This document shows positions 15,200 through 25,351 of a DNA stretch of 64,000 nt, piece by piece (the stretch's first letter is position 1; the number at the start of each line of letters is the position of its first letter). The notes beneath the pieces were generated by a model. The model searched no databases. It saw only the letters and a program-made list of their open reading frames with translations, and had not been told where the DNA came from. Source of the stretch: MWBF01 sp040772005 (lineage in GTDB: Bacteria; Chloroflexota; Anaerolineae; CG2-30-64-16); the NCBI GenBank assembly GCA_040772005.1, contig JAXGYZ010000005.1:310001-374000 (forward strand), written 5' to 3'. The translations under genes were made by a program, and so were the position numbers.

Positions 15200-17452
15200 T
15201 TAGAACTTCGCGAGCGGGACCGTCGCCATTGCGGTCTCCGGCAGTTGTGCGACCACATTGCCACCTTGCGCCAGGACCACCAGCACGCGCAGCTGCGGCT
15301 CGGGCTCGGCGCCCTGGGCTAATCCGAGCGCCGCGCGGGGAATGCTCACTTCGAGGACCTTATCGCCTACAGCGGCGGCCACCGGCCCCAGCGCGCTCCA
15401 CCCCCCGCGGCCGTCTGCATGATACAGGAACGGCGCGGCCTGCCCCCCTTCGCGGCGCACCTCCCACTGCACGGCCAACTGCGCAGGCGGCTCCGCGGGA
15501 TAGCGGTAATGGCCGCGAATCTGCTGCCCGGCCGGGCCGTCCGCGCTGCCGGACAGGTAGATCGCCAGGTCATACGCGTCGAGCGCCGCGCGCAGGTCCA
15601 ACCGCAGATAGAGGTTGCGCGGGTCATGGCCGACGAACAGCCGGTCGATGGGACCGCCATCCCCGCGCTGCATCGTGCCGCTGGAAGCGGACGCCGGGCG
15701 GAACTGCGCCGCGTTGGCCCAGGCTTCGCTCGGATAGGCCGCGGCCGTCAGTATGGGGCTGACGTAGCCCTGTGCGGGCCGGTGGTCGGCGGCTGCGGGC
15801 GCCTGCTGGATCGACTGGGCGAGCCACTCCGGCACAGGGTCGCCCAGCGCCTCGAAGACGGCGGCCAGGTCGTGCCGGTACAGCCGGTCGAACAATGTGT
15901 CCTGCTGGGAGGAGTTGCGGTGCGAATACCACCAGAACCAGTCGCTGCCCTCGGCCGCGTAGAGCGCATGCCAGGCTCGCTGCAGGCCTGCCGTGGCACG
16001 TACATCCTCGGGCACGCGGGCGATGTCTGCCGTTCGCGCGACGAGATGTTCGCGCGTCTGCTGCAGGACAGCCCACGCCCGGTTGTGCTCCGGATCGCCG
16101 ATCCAGGTCGTCAGGTCGCCGCCAATCCACGAGCCGGTTGCCAGCCGCGCGAGGGTGGCCGCAGGCTGGTGGCGCAGCGCAAGATACTCGCTGACCGTAA
16201 CCGCACGCAACTCCGGCCGGCGGCTCAACGCGCCATAGAGCGCGTTGAGGAAGACATCCCCGTTCTGCTCGTAATGCTCCCAGCAGTTCTCGCCGTCGAG
16301 GATGATGGGGACGAGATAGGGCGTCTCCGCGTCGTTCAGCCGGCGGCGAATCTCCAGCAGGCGGTAGATGAGGTCTTCCGCGGCCTGCTGGCCGGGAAGG
16401 TGCTGATAGAGGAAGCCGATGCGGTCGGCCAGCTCCTGGTCGCGGAAGACCATGTACGGGCCCAGCTCGGTGCCGGCCAGCACGCGATACGGTTGGTAGA
16501 GCGTGCGCGGATCGGTCAGCAGGCTGCTGCCGTCGCGATCGAGCGGGCGGCCCAGGCTGCGACTGAGGATGGTCTCACCGGAAGCGAGCCAGGTGAACCC
16601 GGCCAGCCGCACCAGCGGCAGGATTTCCGGTGATACGGCCCCTTCCGACGGCCACAGGCCCGCGGGCGGCGCGCCGTAATGGGCAGTGTGCGATTCCACG
16701 GCCATCTGCAACTGCGCGGCCACATCCTCCGGCGCGCAGAACGGCGGCTCAGGCACCGGCAGGTCTGGCGTCGCGCGGCGCGCAGCGCCGGTATCGGCCA
16801 ACAGGGGCAGAATGGGATGGAAATAGGGCGACGTGATAAGTTCGAGCTGGCCCGCGGCGGCCAGGCGGCGATACAGCGGCGCCACGCCCGCTGCGATGCG
16901 CCGCTGGGCCGCGTGGATCGTCCGCACATCGGCCAGTGTGAAGCCACGGCCCTGATTGACCAGGCGCTGCAACTCGGGGTCACGGCTGCGCCAGCCCGGA
17001 TCGATCCACACGAGATTGAACCAGGCCACGAGGTCGCGGATGTCCTGATCGGTGAACGTTTCGGGGTCGGCCAGGGCCTGGGGCCGGCGGTCCAGCAGTT
17101 GGGCGTAGCGCGGATGGCTGCGGATGACCCGATCCCAACTGATGCTGAAGCACAGGTTGATGATGCGGCGCTTGTCCGCGGTGCTCCACGTCTCCTGTTC
17201 GGCCAGCCGCCACAGGTCATCTACCTGCGCATTGCCGGTGTCCTCGGCCCAGGCGAGCATCTGCTCGGTCAACGAGGGCACCATGTTGATGGTGAGATGG
17301 ACCGCGGGATACCGGGCCAGCATCTCGGCCATGTGCAGGTAATCCTTCGCCGCATGCAGCCGGACCCAGGGCATGGGGATCTCGCCCGTCCGCAGGTCGC
17401 GGTAATAGGGTTGGTGCATGTGCCAGACGAAGGCGACGTAGAGAGGATGCAT
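15200..17452 (-). CDS. Glycoside hydrolase family 57 protein with C-terminal beta-sandwich
   Basis: 750 residues. GH57 enzymes cleave or transfer alpha-glucans (amylase, amylopullulanase, branching). Landmarks: N-terminal VWHMHQPYYRD; GLWPSEGAVSPE around residue 269 with the likely nucleophile Glu; IILDGENCWEHYEQ near 389 with the likely acid/base Asp. Residues about 560-750 look like the beta-sandwich that follows the catalytic barrel in amylopullulanase-like members (LFVGHDPRNLYLRLDL, DLAIYLSGS). No signal peptide, so it is probably cytoplasmic, for glycogen or maltodextrin. The ATG at 17452 has no clear ribosome site; the DNA before it is a GATTACA/GATTGAAG array. Confidence 0.9.
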   Translation of the reverse strand: MHPLYVAFVWHMHQPYYRDLRTGEIPMPWVRLHAAKDYLHMAEMLARYPAVHLTINMVPSLTEQMLAWAEDTGNAQVDDLWRLAEQETWSTADKRRIINLCFSISWDRVIRSHPRYAQLLDRRPQALADPETFTDQDIRDLVAWFNLVWIDPGWRSRDPELQRLVNQGRGFTLADVRTIHAAQRRIAAGVAPLYRRLAAAGQLELITSPYFHPILPLLADTGAARRATPDLPVPEPPFCAPEDVAAQLQMAVESHTAHYGAPPAGLWPSEGAVSPEILPLVRLAGFTWLASGETILSRSLGRPLDRDGSSLLTDPRTLYQPYRVLAGTELGPYMVFRDQELADRIGFLYQHLPGQQAAEDLIYRLLEIRRRLNDAETPYLVPIILDGENCWEHYEQNGDVFLNALYGALSRRPELRAVTVSEYLALRHQPAATLARLATGSWIGGDLTTWIGDPEHNRAWAVLQQTREHLVARTADIARVPEDVRATAGLQRAWHALYAAEGSDWFWWYSHRNSSQQDTLFDRLYRHDLAAVFEALGDPVPEWLAQSIQQAPAAADHRPAQGYVSPILTAAAYPSEAWANAAQFRPASASSGTMQRGDGGPIDRLFVGHDPRNLYLRLDLRAALDAYDLAIYLSGSADGPAGQQIRGHYRYPAEPPAQLAVQWEVRREGGQAAPFLYHADGRGGWSALGPVAAAVGDKVLEVSIPRAALGLAQGAEPEPQLRVLVVLAQGGNVVAQLPETAMATVPLAKF

Positions 17453-17458
17453 ATTACG

Positions 17459-17521
17459 ATTACAGATTACAGATTGAAGATTGAAGATTAGCGACCGTCT
17501 TCAATCTTCAATCCCCAATCT

Positions 17522-17535
<14 letters not shown>
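17459..17535. repeat. ATTGAAG/CTTCAAT word array (family G)
   Basis: GATTACAGATTACAGATTGAAGATTGAAGATT faces CTTCAATCTTCAATCCCCAATCTTCAATC. It fills the gap between lysS and the GH57 gene. The last codons of lysS, for SIED, plus its TGA spell the same word ATTGAAGATTGA. Confidence 0.8.
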
Positions 17536-19018
<1,483 letters not shown>

Positions 19019-19038
19019 GAAGTTTCGTCCTTCCTGGC

Positions 19039-19512
19039 TCAGGCGATTTTCACAACCTCGAACTCGACGCTGCCGGCCGGGGCCTCAACAGCGACGGTGT
19101 CGCCGATGCGGTGACCCATCAGCGCGTGGCCGATGGGCGACTTGTAGGAGATGCGGCCGTTGCCGGGATCCACCTCGGTGGACCCCACAATGGTGTACGT
19201 TTCCTCATCGCCATACTCGATGTCCCGAATCGTGACTTTGCAGCCGATGTCGACGACCTCTTTGGGGCCGTTGTGGTTAATCACCTTGGCGCTGGTAAGG
19301 ATGTTCTTGAGGGTCAGGATCCGGCCTTCGACAAAGGCCTGTGTATTCTTGGCCTCGTCGTAACCGGCGTTTTCCGAAACGTCGCCATCGGCCTTGGCCT
19401 CGGCGATCTGGCGGGCGACCTCGGGGCGGCGAACATTGATCAGGTAATCCAGCTCTTCCTGCAATTTCTGGATCCCCTCAGCGGTCAGGTAATTGCTGTT
19501 CGGTTCATCCAT
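19039..19512 (-). CDS. greA: Transcription elongation factor GreA
   Basis: 157 residues, typical length. It rescues backtracked RNA polymerase by stimulating transcript cleavage. The N-terminal coiled coil has the acidic tip DGDVSENAGYDEAKN, and the C-terminal FKBP-like domain has YTIVGSTEVDPGNGRISYKSPIG and GSVEFEVVKI. First gene of the greA-lysS operon. Its leader contains a strong terminator-like structure 71 bases upstream, which recalls the GraL-producing attenuator of E. coli greA (known biology); autoregulation here is inference. Confidence 0.96.
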   Translation of the reverse strand: MDEPNSNYLTAEGIQKLQEELDYLINVRRPEVARQIAEAKADGDVSENAGYDEAKNTQAFVEGRILTLKNILTSAKVINHNGPKEVVDIGCKVTIRDIEYGDEETYTIVGSTEVDPGNGRISYKSPIGHALMGHRIGDTVAVEAPAGSVEFEVVKIA

Positions 19513-19582
19513 GACTTGTATTGCCTCTGAAGTTCAGCGTGCATGTTTGTCATGGGCATGGCGCACATCCCCATGACGGGCT

Positions 19583-19634
19583 AAAAAAAGCGCCGCCGGC
19601 AGGTCCCGCAGTCTTGCGGGTCAGTGCCGTGGCG
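19583..19634 (-). terminator. Long terminator-like hairpin in the greA leader
   Basis: Nested stems 19591-19594/19631-19634, 19597-19601/19625-19629 and 19605-19610/19615-19620, followed on the minus strand by seven Ts (19589-19583). No minus-strand gene lies directly upstream, so it is either an attenuator of greA or ends a small leader RNA. In the rest of the 338-base gap 19513-19850 I see only an 8-bp palindrome, AGCCGTCG-N5-CGACGGCT (19684-19704). Confidence 0.65.
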
Positions 19635-19850
19635 TCTCGGGCCTGGGGCCGGCGCAACCTGGACGGCCCACTAGAATAGAGACAGCCGTCGTGGCTCGAC
19701 GGCTCTAATGGTGGGGATTATACGCCAGCCGCGCGGGAAATGCAAATCACCGAGACTCATGTTACACACATTACCTGCCGCGCATTTTGGCGGAATCGTG
19801 CGGTGGTGCTATCATCCGCGGCGACCACGATCGATGGGGAGCCTTGTGTC

Positions 19851-20387
19851 ATGCCGTTTCATTTGCGGGTTTTCTTCTCCGGCCTTTTGCTCGTCCTGGT
19901 CGCCCTCGGTGCGTGCAACGCGCAGCGGCCGGTCTCTTCTTTGGGCACGCGGCCCACGCAGGTCAGCTACACGCCCACGCCTCAGCCCGCCAACGCGGAA
20001 GAAGCCATCCGCCAGCTCGTCATGCTGGAGGGGCGCAACCTGGTCAGCCAGGACATCGAAGGACTGATGGGTCTGTGGGCCGAGGATGCCACCGTGACCG
20101 ACGCCAAGCACACGCCGGACGATCCCGCGGATGACGCGCGGTGGGAAGGCCGGGACGCGATTCGCGAGCGGTATGTGGTGCTCGTCTTTCCGGGGAATCC
20201 GCAGACTGCCGGCGACCCCAACATTGCGATCACTATCGAGGGCGAAGCGGAAGGCGCGACCGCCACGGCAGTTGGCACCAGCACCATCGGCGGTGAGGTA
20301 TCTCCGGGCGGTGATCGCTGGACGTTTGTGAAGCGCGACGGCCGCTGGTGGATCAGCAGCCTGACCTACAACCTGGAAGCCGAGTAG
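19851..20387 (+). CDS. Lipoprotein with a SnoaL/NTF2-like domain
   Basis: 178 residues from the ATG at 19851. The signal peptide ends in the lipobox LGAC, so it should be lipid-anchored outside the membrane. After a Thr/Pro linker, residues about 45-175 resemble the SnoaL/NTF2-like cone fold used as a small-molecule pocket: AEEAIRQLVMLEGRNLVSQD, LMGLWAEDATVTD, WEGRDAIRERY, WWISSLTYNLE. The function of such secreted members is unknown. It stands alone between divergent greA and a convergent small membrane protein, and a good terminator follows. Confidence 0.82.
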   Translation: MPFHLRVFFSGLLLVLVALGACNAQRPVSSLGTRPTQVSYTPTPQPANAEEAIRQLVMLEGRNLVSQDIEGLMGLWAEDATVTDAKHTPDDPADDARWEGRDAIRERYVVLVFPGNPQTAGDPNIAITIEGEAEGATATAVGTSTIGGEVSPGGDRWTFVKRDGRWWISSLTYNLEAE

Positions 20388-20407
20388 CGTCAGCTCAGGG
20401 ACAAATG

Positions 20408-20444
20408 AAAAGCCCGGCCTCACAGAATGAGGTCGGGCTTTTTG
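20408..20444. terminator. Rho-independent terminator, probably bidirectional
   Basis: A 14-bp stem AAAGCCCGGCCTCA/TGAGGTCGGGCTTT with one G-T pair and a 5-nt loop; T run on the plus strand and A run on the other side. It separates the convergent genes ending at 20387 and 20499. Confidence 0.8.
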
Positions 20445-20498
20445 CGTACTGCTTCAGATAACCCGAGGATTGCTCCTGCGGGTGATCCGGCCAGGCTC

Positions 20499-20771
20499 TT
20501 AGCGAACGGAGCCGCGGCGGACCAGGTTCACGATCGCCAGCAGGATGACGGCGCCCAGAAGGGAAACCAACAGACCGCTGATGCTGAAGTCGCCCTGGTT
20601 GATGGTGCCGGTGCCGAACAGCGGGGCCAGCAGCCAGCCGCCCAGGAGCGCGCCCACGATACCGACGATGATGTTCAAGAGTGCACCCTGCTGAGCATCG
20701 GTGCGCATGATCATGCTGGCAATCCAGCCCAAGATACCGCCGACAACGATCCAGATGATGAAGTTAATCAT
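20499..20771 (-). CDS. GlsB/YeaQ/YmgE family small membrane protein
   Basis: 90 residues with three hydrophobic helices: FIIWIVVGGILGWIASMIM, then NIIVGIVGALLGGWLLAPLF, then a C-terminal helix. It matches the transglycosylase-associated family of general-stress membrane proteins, whose biochemical role is unknown. Slightly longer than the common 80-85 residues because of a hydrophilic loop (GTGTINQGDFSISG). AAGGAGAGG lies upstream of the ATG. Monocistronic. Confidence 0.9.
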   Translation of the reverse strand: MINFIIWIVVGGILGWIASMIMRTDAQQGALLNIIVGIVGALLGGWLLAPLFGTGTINQGDFSISGLLVSLLGAVILLAIVNLVRRGSVR

Positions 20772-20949
20772 AGTTCCGTTCCTCTCCTTATTCTGACTCG
20801 ATACAGTATTGGTTTGCGTTCGCTTGAATCATTCAAGCTTATGACGCCAGTATAACTCTGTCTTTGCGTCTCCGCCATCGGTCGAAAGCGGATTCTAGCA
20901 TCCGTGTTCGTCCGATTCGCTTGTAGGACACATCTTACAAGTTGCGAGC

Positions 20950-21354
20950 TCAGGCCGCTTGCTGCGGGCGTTGTCGGCTCAGCCGGGCCACCGCCTCCAG
21001 CAGTTGCTCGAACTCAGTGGACTTGTCGAAGAAGTCGTGTGCGCCGGCCGCCAGGCACTCCGTCCGGTAACGAGGGGTCGCGTGATTGGTCAACATGATG
21101 ACGGATGTGGCCGGATGCGTCTGGCGGACGCGCTTGAGCACGTCGATGCCGCTGCGGACTGCACCGGAACCCGGCACCTTGACGTCCAGGATGGCAATCT
21201 CCGGCTCGTGTTGCTCGATTAAATCCAGTGCAGTGGCTGCGTCTTCCGCCTGCAACACATGCCCGACCCCCTCAACGCGAGCCAGCATGGCCGTGAGCAG
21301 CTTACGCACCACCGATGCATCATCCATCACCAAGACGGTCACTTTTTGCGCCAT
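20950..21354 (-). CDS. Stand-alone response-regulator receiver protein
   Basis: 134 residues, all receiver domain. Acidic pair VMDDASVVRKLL, phospho-acceptor Asp57 in AILDVKVPGSG, Thr/Ser switch in VIMLTNHATP, and the conserved Lys in FFDKSTEFEQL. No output domain, so it probably acts by protein-protein contact, like CheY or Spo0F. No kinase gene is adjacent. AGGGGGC precedes the ATG. Confidence 0.92.
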   Translation of the reverse strand: MAQKVTVLVMDDASVVRKLLTAMLARVEGVGHVLQAEDAATALDLIEQHEPEIAILDVKVPGSGAVRSGIDVLKRVRQTHPATSVIMLTNHATPRYRTECLAAGAHDFFDKSTEFEQLLEAVARLSRQRPQQAA

Positions 21355-21554
21355 AGCCCCCTCTGACGCAGAGGATAATCCAGACCCTGCAACTAAGCTA
21401 TCAGAGGAGGCCCGAAAGCGCCGTCAGATTTGTCCTACAAGGCACGAGCTCAGCCGCCCTTGACGTATTGTTCGAACCACGCCAGCGGCCGCGCCCAGGC
21501 ATCCGCGGCCGCATCAGCCTTGTGGCGGGCGCCGGTGTCGTTGTCAGCCCCCGG

Positions 21555-21607
21555 CCCCCTCTCCTGAGCGTGCGAACCAAAGGTTCGCCCAAGCTGAGGA
21601 GAGGGGG
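21555..21607. repeat. CCCCCTCTCCTGAGC hairpin (family K copy 2)
   Basis: Arms 21555-21569 and 21593-21607 pair with one mismatch; an inner GAACC/GGTTC stem continues the hairpin. It lies just past the O-methyltransferase stop. In the rest of the 271-base gap 21355-21625 I see nothing else. Confidence 0.7.
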
Positions 21608-21625
21608 AGTTGAGGGGGTCAGGTA

Positions 21626-22294
21626 TTACTCCGTCACGATCGCCAGGGTGAAGCCGTCATAGCCTTTCGCGCCGACCGTCTGCATGACCGTGGCTTGTAC
21701 CCGTGGCTCTGCGGCGACGCGCTCGTGGAAGCGCCGGGCCGCCTGCACATTCGCGTCACGGTGGTCCGGGTCCGCGACGTTTCCGCTGCGCACCACGTTG
21801 TCTGCGAAGATGAGCGTGCCGATGCGGGCCAGCTTCAGCGACCAGTCGAAGTAATCGACATAGCCGGGCTTGTCCGCGTCGATGAAGATGAAGTCGAACG
21901 GCGCGTGACCCTCTGCCACCAGCCTGCGCAGCGTGTCCACCGCCTGGCCCTGCCGCAGCTCCACCACCCCGCTCAACCCGGCGCGCGCGATGTTGCTCAG
22001 GGCGACCTCCGCGTGCACGGGGTTGGCCTCCAGCGTCATCAGCCGGCCGCCGGGCGGCAGCGCCCGCGCCAGCCAGATCGTGCTGTAGCCGCCCAGCGTG
22101 CCGATTTCGAGGATGCGCCGCGCACCCTGGCCGCGCGCGAGCACCATCAGGAGCTTGCCCTGACTGGCCGACACATTGATGGAGGGCAGCCCGGCCGCCT
22201 GGCTGGTTGCCAGTGCGGTGTCGAGCACGCCGTCCGGCTGCACGACCGCGTCGACCAGATAGCGATCCACATCTGTCCACAATCCCTGATCCAT
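21626..22294 (-). CDS. Class I SAM-dependent O-methyltransferase (catechol/CCoAMT type)
   Basis: 222 residues. SAM-binding motif I ILEIGTLGGYSTIWLARAL, acidic loop LMTLEANPVHAEVA, and metal-coordinating region FIFIDADKPGYVDYF and ADNVVRSG place it in the metal-dependent O-methyltransferase family (COG4122-like). Known members methylate catechols, caffeoyl-CoA or natural-product phenols; the substrate here is open. Monocistronic and divergent from msrA. Confidence 0.92.
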   Translation of the reverse strand: MDQGLWTDVDRYLVDAVVQPDGVLDTALATSQAAGLPSINVSASQGKLLMVLARGQGARRILEIGTLGGYSTIWLARALPPGGRLMTLEANPVHAEVALSNIARAGLSGVVELRQGQAVDTLRRLVAEGHAPFDFIFIDADKPGYVDYFDWSLKLARIGTLIFADNVVRSGNVADPDHRDANVQAARRFHERVAAEPRVQATVMQTVGAKGYDGFTLAIVTE

Positions 22295-22482
22295 AGCGCC
22301 TCACGATTATCAGGCTCGCAACATGGCTGGTAAAGTGACAGGTTAGCGCACTCACGTCGCTGGCGCAGTCGCTGACCATCCATTTCGGTAAAGACGTTCC
22401 GTTGGAAGGTCTCTACCCTTACTGTGTTGTCCATGCAAACCCGCTATATTGGACGGCACAACTATCATGAGGAGAGATCAAT

Positions 22483-23049
22483 ATGACGGAGCAATCACAA
22501 GCGGAGACGCAGGGGCATAGCGAGGTCGCCATCCTGGGCGGCGGGTGTTTCTGGTGTCTCGAGGCCGTGTATGACGATGTGCGCGGGGTGACGGATGTCG
22601 TCTCGGGGTATGCGGGCGGGCATGTGACAAACCCGACGTACCAGCAGGTCTGCACGGGCACGACGGGCCATGCCGAGGTCGTGAAGGTGACGTTCGACCC
22701 GCAGGTCATCAGCTACCGCGAGATTCTGGAAGTCTTCTTCGCCATCCACGACCCGACAACGCTGAACCGCCAGGGCCCGGATGTGGGGCCGCAGTACCGC
22801 TCGGCCATCTACTACTATGACCTGGAGCAGCAGCAGACCGCGGAGCAGGTGATCCGTGAACTGGAGGCGCGCAAGCTGTTCAGCCGGCCGATCGTGACCG
22901 AGGTGACGCCCTTCCAGGTGTTCTATCCGGCGGAGGACTACCACCAGGAGTACTTCGCGCGCAACCCATCGCAGGGCTACTGCCAGTTCGTGATTGCGCC
23001 GAAGGTCAGCAAGTTCCGCAAGGAGCACCTGGCGCGGCTGAAGCGGTGA
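22483..23049 (+). CDS. msrA: Peptide-methionine (S)-S-oxide reductase
   Basis: 188 residues. It repairs methionine sulfoxide in proteins. Active site GGCFWCLEAVYDDVRGV with catalytic Cys22 and Cys25; substrate and structure blocks GYAGGHVTNPTYQQVCTG, GHAEVVKVTFDP, GPQYRSAIYY, EDYHQEYF; a resolving Cys is in GYCQFVIAPK. ATG 22483 with GAGGAGAG upstream. No msrB partner is adjacent. Its TGA is the first word of a GGTGACAAG array shared with the convergent PAP2 gene. Confidence 0.97.
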   Translation: MTEQSQAETQGHSEVAILGGGCFWCLEAVYDDVRGVTDVVSGYAGGHVTNPTYQQVCTGTTGHAEVVKVTFDPQVISYREILEVFFAIHDPTTLNRQGPDVGPQYRSAIYYYDLEQQQTAEQVIRELEARKLFSRPIVTEVTPFQVFYPAEDYHQEYFARNPSQGYCQFVIAPKVSKFRKEHLARLKR

Positions 23050-23107
23050 CGGGGTGACAAGGTGACAAGGTGATGTTGGAGCCGAGGCTTCACCCAGTCA
23101 CCTTGTC
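23044..23107. repeat. GGTGACAAG inverted array at the msrA/PAP2 convergent junction (family D copy 2)
   Basis: CGGTGACGGGGTGACAAGG and more words on the left; GTCACCTTGTC on the right. The msrA stop (23047-23049) is in the left arm and the PAP2 stop (23100-23098) in the right arm. Both convergent genes end inside one 64-base element. Confidence 0.8.
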
Positions 23108-24087
23108 GCGTCCGCCCAGCCCAGGCGGACGAAGACCCACGGCCAGGCGGCGAAGGCCCAGAAGACGGTGACTGCGTAGCGGATGACGAGCAGGGCGAGA
23201 CTTAAGGCCGGTGGGCCGGCGGGCGCGAGCGAGGCCAGGGTGGATAGAGCGAGGAAGATGAGGCCGCTCGTCGCGCCGCCGCCGAGATAGCGCAGCAGCC
23301 GCTGCGAGAATGTGCCTGCTATGACGAAACGCACGTAGCGGCTTTCGACTACCAGGCCGAGCCACAGTCCCATCACGATCCCTGCCAGCGAACCGGTCTC
23401 GTGCTGTGCGGCCAGCCGGCCCGCGATAATGAGTTCTTCCGCGGCCGGCCGGGTGGCGATTTGTGCAATGAGCCCCCACGCGTGGATGCCCAGGACCGCG
23501 AGCGCGCTCAGCAGCGCCAGCAGCACGTGGGTTCGCAACGACAGCCGCACAAGGACGGGCCCCAGCCGCGGCTTCGCATGGACGTAAACAGCCAGCACCA
23601 TCAACCCCGCCAGCATCCCGATCAGCGTATCGCCCGGGAAGTGCACCCCCAGGTATACGCGCGATAGAGAGATCAGGGCCACGAGCAGGGCCAGCAGAAC
23701 GGCGGCAACCACGCGCGCGACGATCCGCCACGGGCTACGCGCCGCGAGATATGCGAGCCCGCCGAACACCACCGCTGACGATTGAGCATGGCCGCTGGGA
23801 AAGGAGAAGCTGGTGGCTGACCCGCGCTGTAAGCTCGCGTCGAGCCAGAACGGCCGCGGCTCCTTGAAGAACGACTTGAGGCTGAAGTTGACGAAGCTGG
23901 AGCCGATCAGGAGGATGGACAGGTCTACCCCGGCGGACTTGCTGATGCTCCAGTAGAGCAAGGGGATCAGGACAACCAGGAACTCCTGGCCCAGGAAGGT
24001 CAGCACGCGCATCGGGGTGAGCGCCCAATCCCCCAACCCCTGCACCGCCCGCACCCAGTCCAGGCTCCACAGCGGCGATGTATCCAT
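23098..24087 (-). CDS. PAP2-family membrane phosphatase
   Basis: 329 residues with about eight hydrophobic segments. The three PAP2 motifs are intact: KSFFKEPRP, PSGHAQSS and SRVYLGVHFPGD, with the two catalytic His. Such enzymes remove phosphate from lipid phosphates (phosphatidate, undecaprenyl diphosphate) at the outer face. About 130 residues beyond the usual PAP2 core add further helices (about 190-329). The last codons and TGA (GCGACAAGGTGA) are repeat words. Same strand as ctaB, separated by a family E repeat. Confidence 0.92.
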   Translation of the reverse strand: MDTSPLWSLDWVRAVQGLGDWALTPMRVLTFLGQEFLVVLIPLLYWSISKSAGVDLSILLIGSSFVNFSLKSFFKEPRPFWLDASLQRGSATSFSFPSGHAQSSAVVFGGLAYLAARSPWRIVARVVAAVLLALLVALISLSRVYLGVHFPGDTLIGMLAGLMVLAVYVHAKPRLGPVLVRLSLRTHVLLALLSALAVLGIHAWGLIAQIATRPAAEELIIAGRLAAQHETGSLAGIVMGLWLGLVVESRYVRFVIAGTFSQRLLRYLGGGATSGLIFLALSTLASLAPAGPPALSLALLVIRYAVTVFWAFAAWPWVFVRLGWADATR

Positions 24088-24149
24088 CCGTTAGTCCGGC
24101 CTTATCCGGCCACTCGGGGCCGTGTTTCCAGTCCGCTTACGCAAGCATT

Positions 24150-24219
24150 GAACCGCCAAGCGGCCAAGTGCGCGAAGACCAAAAGCTTCTGCTTGGCGTG
24201 CTTGGCGTCTTAGCGGTTC
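24150..24219. repeat. GAACCGCCAAG inverted repeat (family E copy 3)
   Basis: Arms near 24150-24168 and 24192-24219 pair imperfectly (GAACCGCCAAG.../...CTTGGCGTCTTAGCGGTTC). It lies between the ctaB stop and the PAP2 start. Confidence 0.65.
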
Positions 24220-24228
24220 CATCGTCCA

Positions 24229-25134
24229 TCACCACTGCACGCCCAGCGCCGCGCTCAGCATCACCGCGAGCAGTACGACTGCGAGGTACAGGTTGGATGT
24301 GTGGAAGAGGCGATAGGCGTAGCGTTTGGTCGGTTCGATGACCAGGGCCGTGCCCTGCCACAGTAGGACTGCGGTCGCGATGACCACCGGAACGGTGTAG
24401 ACCGGCCCCATGTCTGGCCGGAAGGCCAGCCCGACGCCGGCCGCGCCTGCGCCGATCCCGTGAATCAGGCCCCAGAGCGCAGCCGTGCGCGCGCTGGTGG
24501 TCACGGGCAGCATGGGCACGTTGGCGCGCGCATAGTCCTCGCGATAGACCAGCGCCAGCGCCCAGAAGTGGATCGGCGTCCAGAAGAACAGCAGGATCGC
24601 CAGCGCGATGACGCCGGGATCCGTCCAGGCGCCGGCTGCGGCCGCGCCGCTGAACACCGCCGCGCTGCCCGCCGCGCCGCCGATGACGATGTTCAGATGC
24701 GTGCGCGGCTTGAGCCAGACTGTGTAAATGACCACATAGATGAACGCGCCGAGCGCCAGGAAAAACGCCAGCGCGGGATTGGAGGGCAGCACAACGGCCA
24801 CCGGCGCGACAATCATCGCCGTGGCAACGTAGGGCACCCACCCCGGCCGCGCGATTGCACCCGTCACCAGCGGGCGTTTGCGCGTGCGCGTCATCAGTGC
24901 GTCGCTGGTGCGCTCGAGATACTGGTTCCATGCGGATGCGCCCATTGCCGCCAGCCCCCCGGTGACCAGAATCAGCAGCAGCGGTCCGCCGCCAGGCCAG
25001 CCATGCGCGGCCAGAAATGCACCGCCGAGCGCGGCCAGCAGCAGCAAGACCACGATGCGGATTTTGAAAAGCACCATGAGGTCCGCGAACAGGGTCGACC
25101 GGGTTGCGCGAGCAACATCCTGGTGATTGAGCAT
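24229..25134 (-). CDS. ctaB: Protoheme IX farnesyltransferase (heme O synthase)
   Basis: 301 residues, UbiA superfamily with about nine helices. It adds farnesyl to haem b to make haem O for terminal oxidases. First Asp-rich motif region NQYLERTSDALMTRTRKRPL (the form typical of CtaB/CyoE); second, YTVWLKPRTHLNIVIGGAAG. The LPVT and TSNLYL blocks near the end also fit. GGAGG lies 5 bases before the ATG. No oxidase subunits or ctaA are adjacent, so it is an isolated copy. Confidence 0.93.
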   Translation of the reverse strand: MLNHQDVARATRSTLFADLMVLFKIRIVVLLLLAALGGAFLAAHGWPGGGPLLLILVTGGLAAMGASAWNQYLERTSDALMTRTRKRPLVTGAIARPGWVPYVATAMIVAPVAVVLPSNPALAFFLALGAFIYVVIYTVWLKPRTHLNIVIGGAAGSAAVFSGAAAAGAWTDPGVIALAILLFFWTPIHFWALALVYREDYARANVPMLPVTTSARTAALWGLIHGIGAGAAGVGLAFRPDMGPVYTVPVVIATAVLLWQGTALVIEPTKRYAYRLFHTSNLYLAVVLLAVMLSAALGVQW

Positions 25135-25242
25135 GACACCTCCATAGGTGAGCTACGAGCGCAATGTGATTGGTTTACTATTTCACAGGCAGCCGGGTGC
25201 GTCTGCAAGCTGGATAGCAATAAGGGGAGTGGAAATGCCAGT

Positions 25243-25271
25243 TGACACATGCTGCGCAGGACATTATACTC
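25243..25271 (+). promoter_or_regulatory. Promoter of the sugar ABC operon
   Basis: TTGACA (25243-25248), 17-base spacer, TATACT (25266-25271). The leader to the ATG at 25352 is about 75 bases and includes GGGAGGG. Confidence 0.75.
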
Positions 25272-25351
25272 ACCTCGTGCAGTCCCACAAGGACGCGGCA
25301 CGTGGAGAGTTGTGTTTCAGCATGTATCAGATGAGCCAGGGAGGGCAGATC

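Noticed and set aside
16570..16600. Apparent loss of a catalytic Asp in the GH57 protein (ASGE instead of ATDE)
   Set aside because: The acid/base residue in long amylopullulanase-like members is the Asp of the later LDGEN motif, which is intact together with the WPSE Glu. No loss can be claimed.
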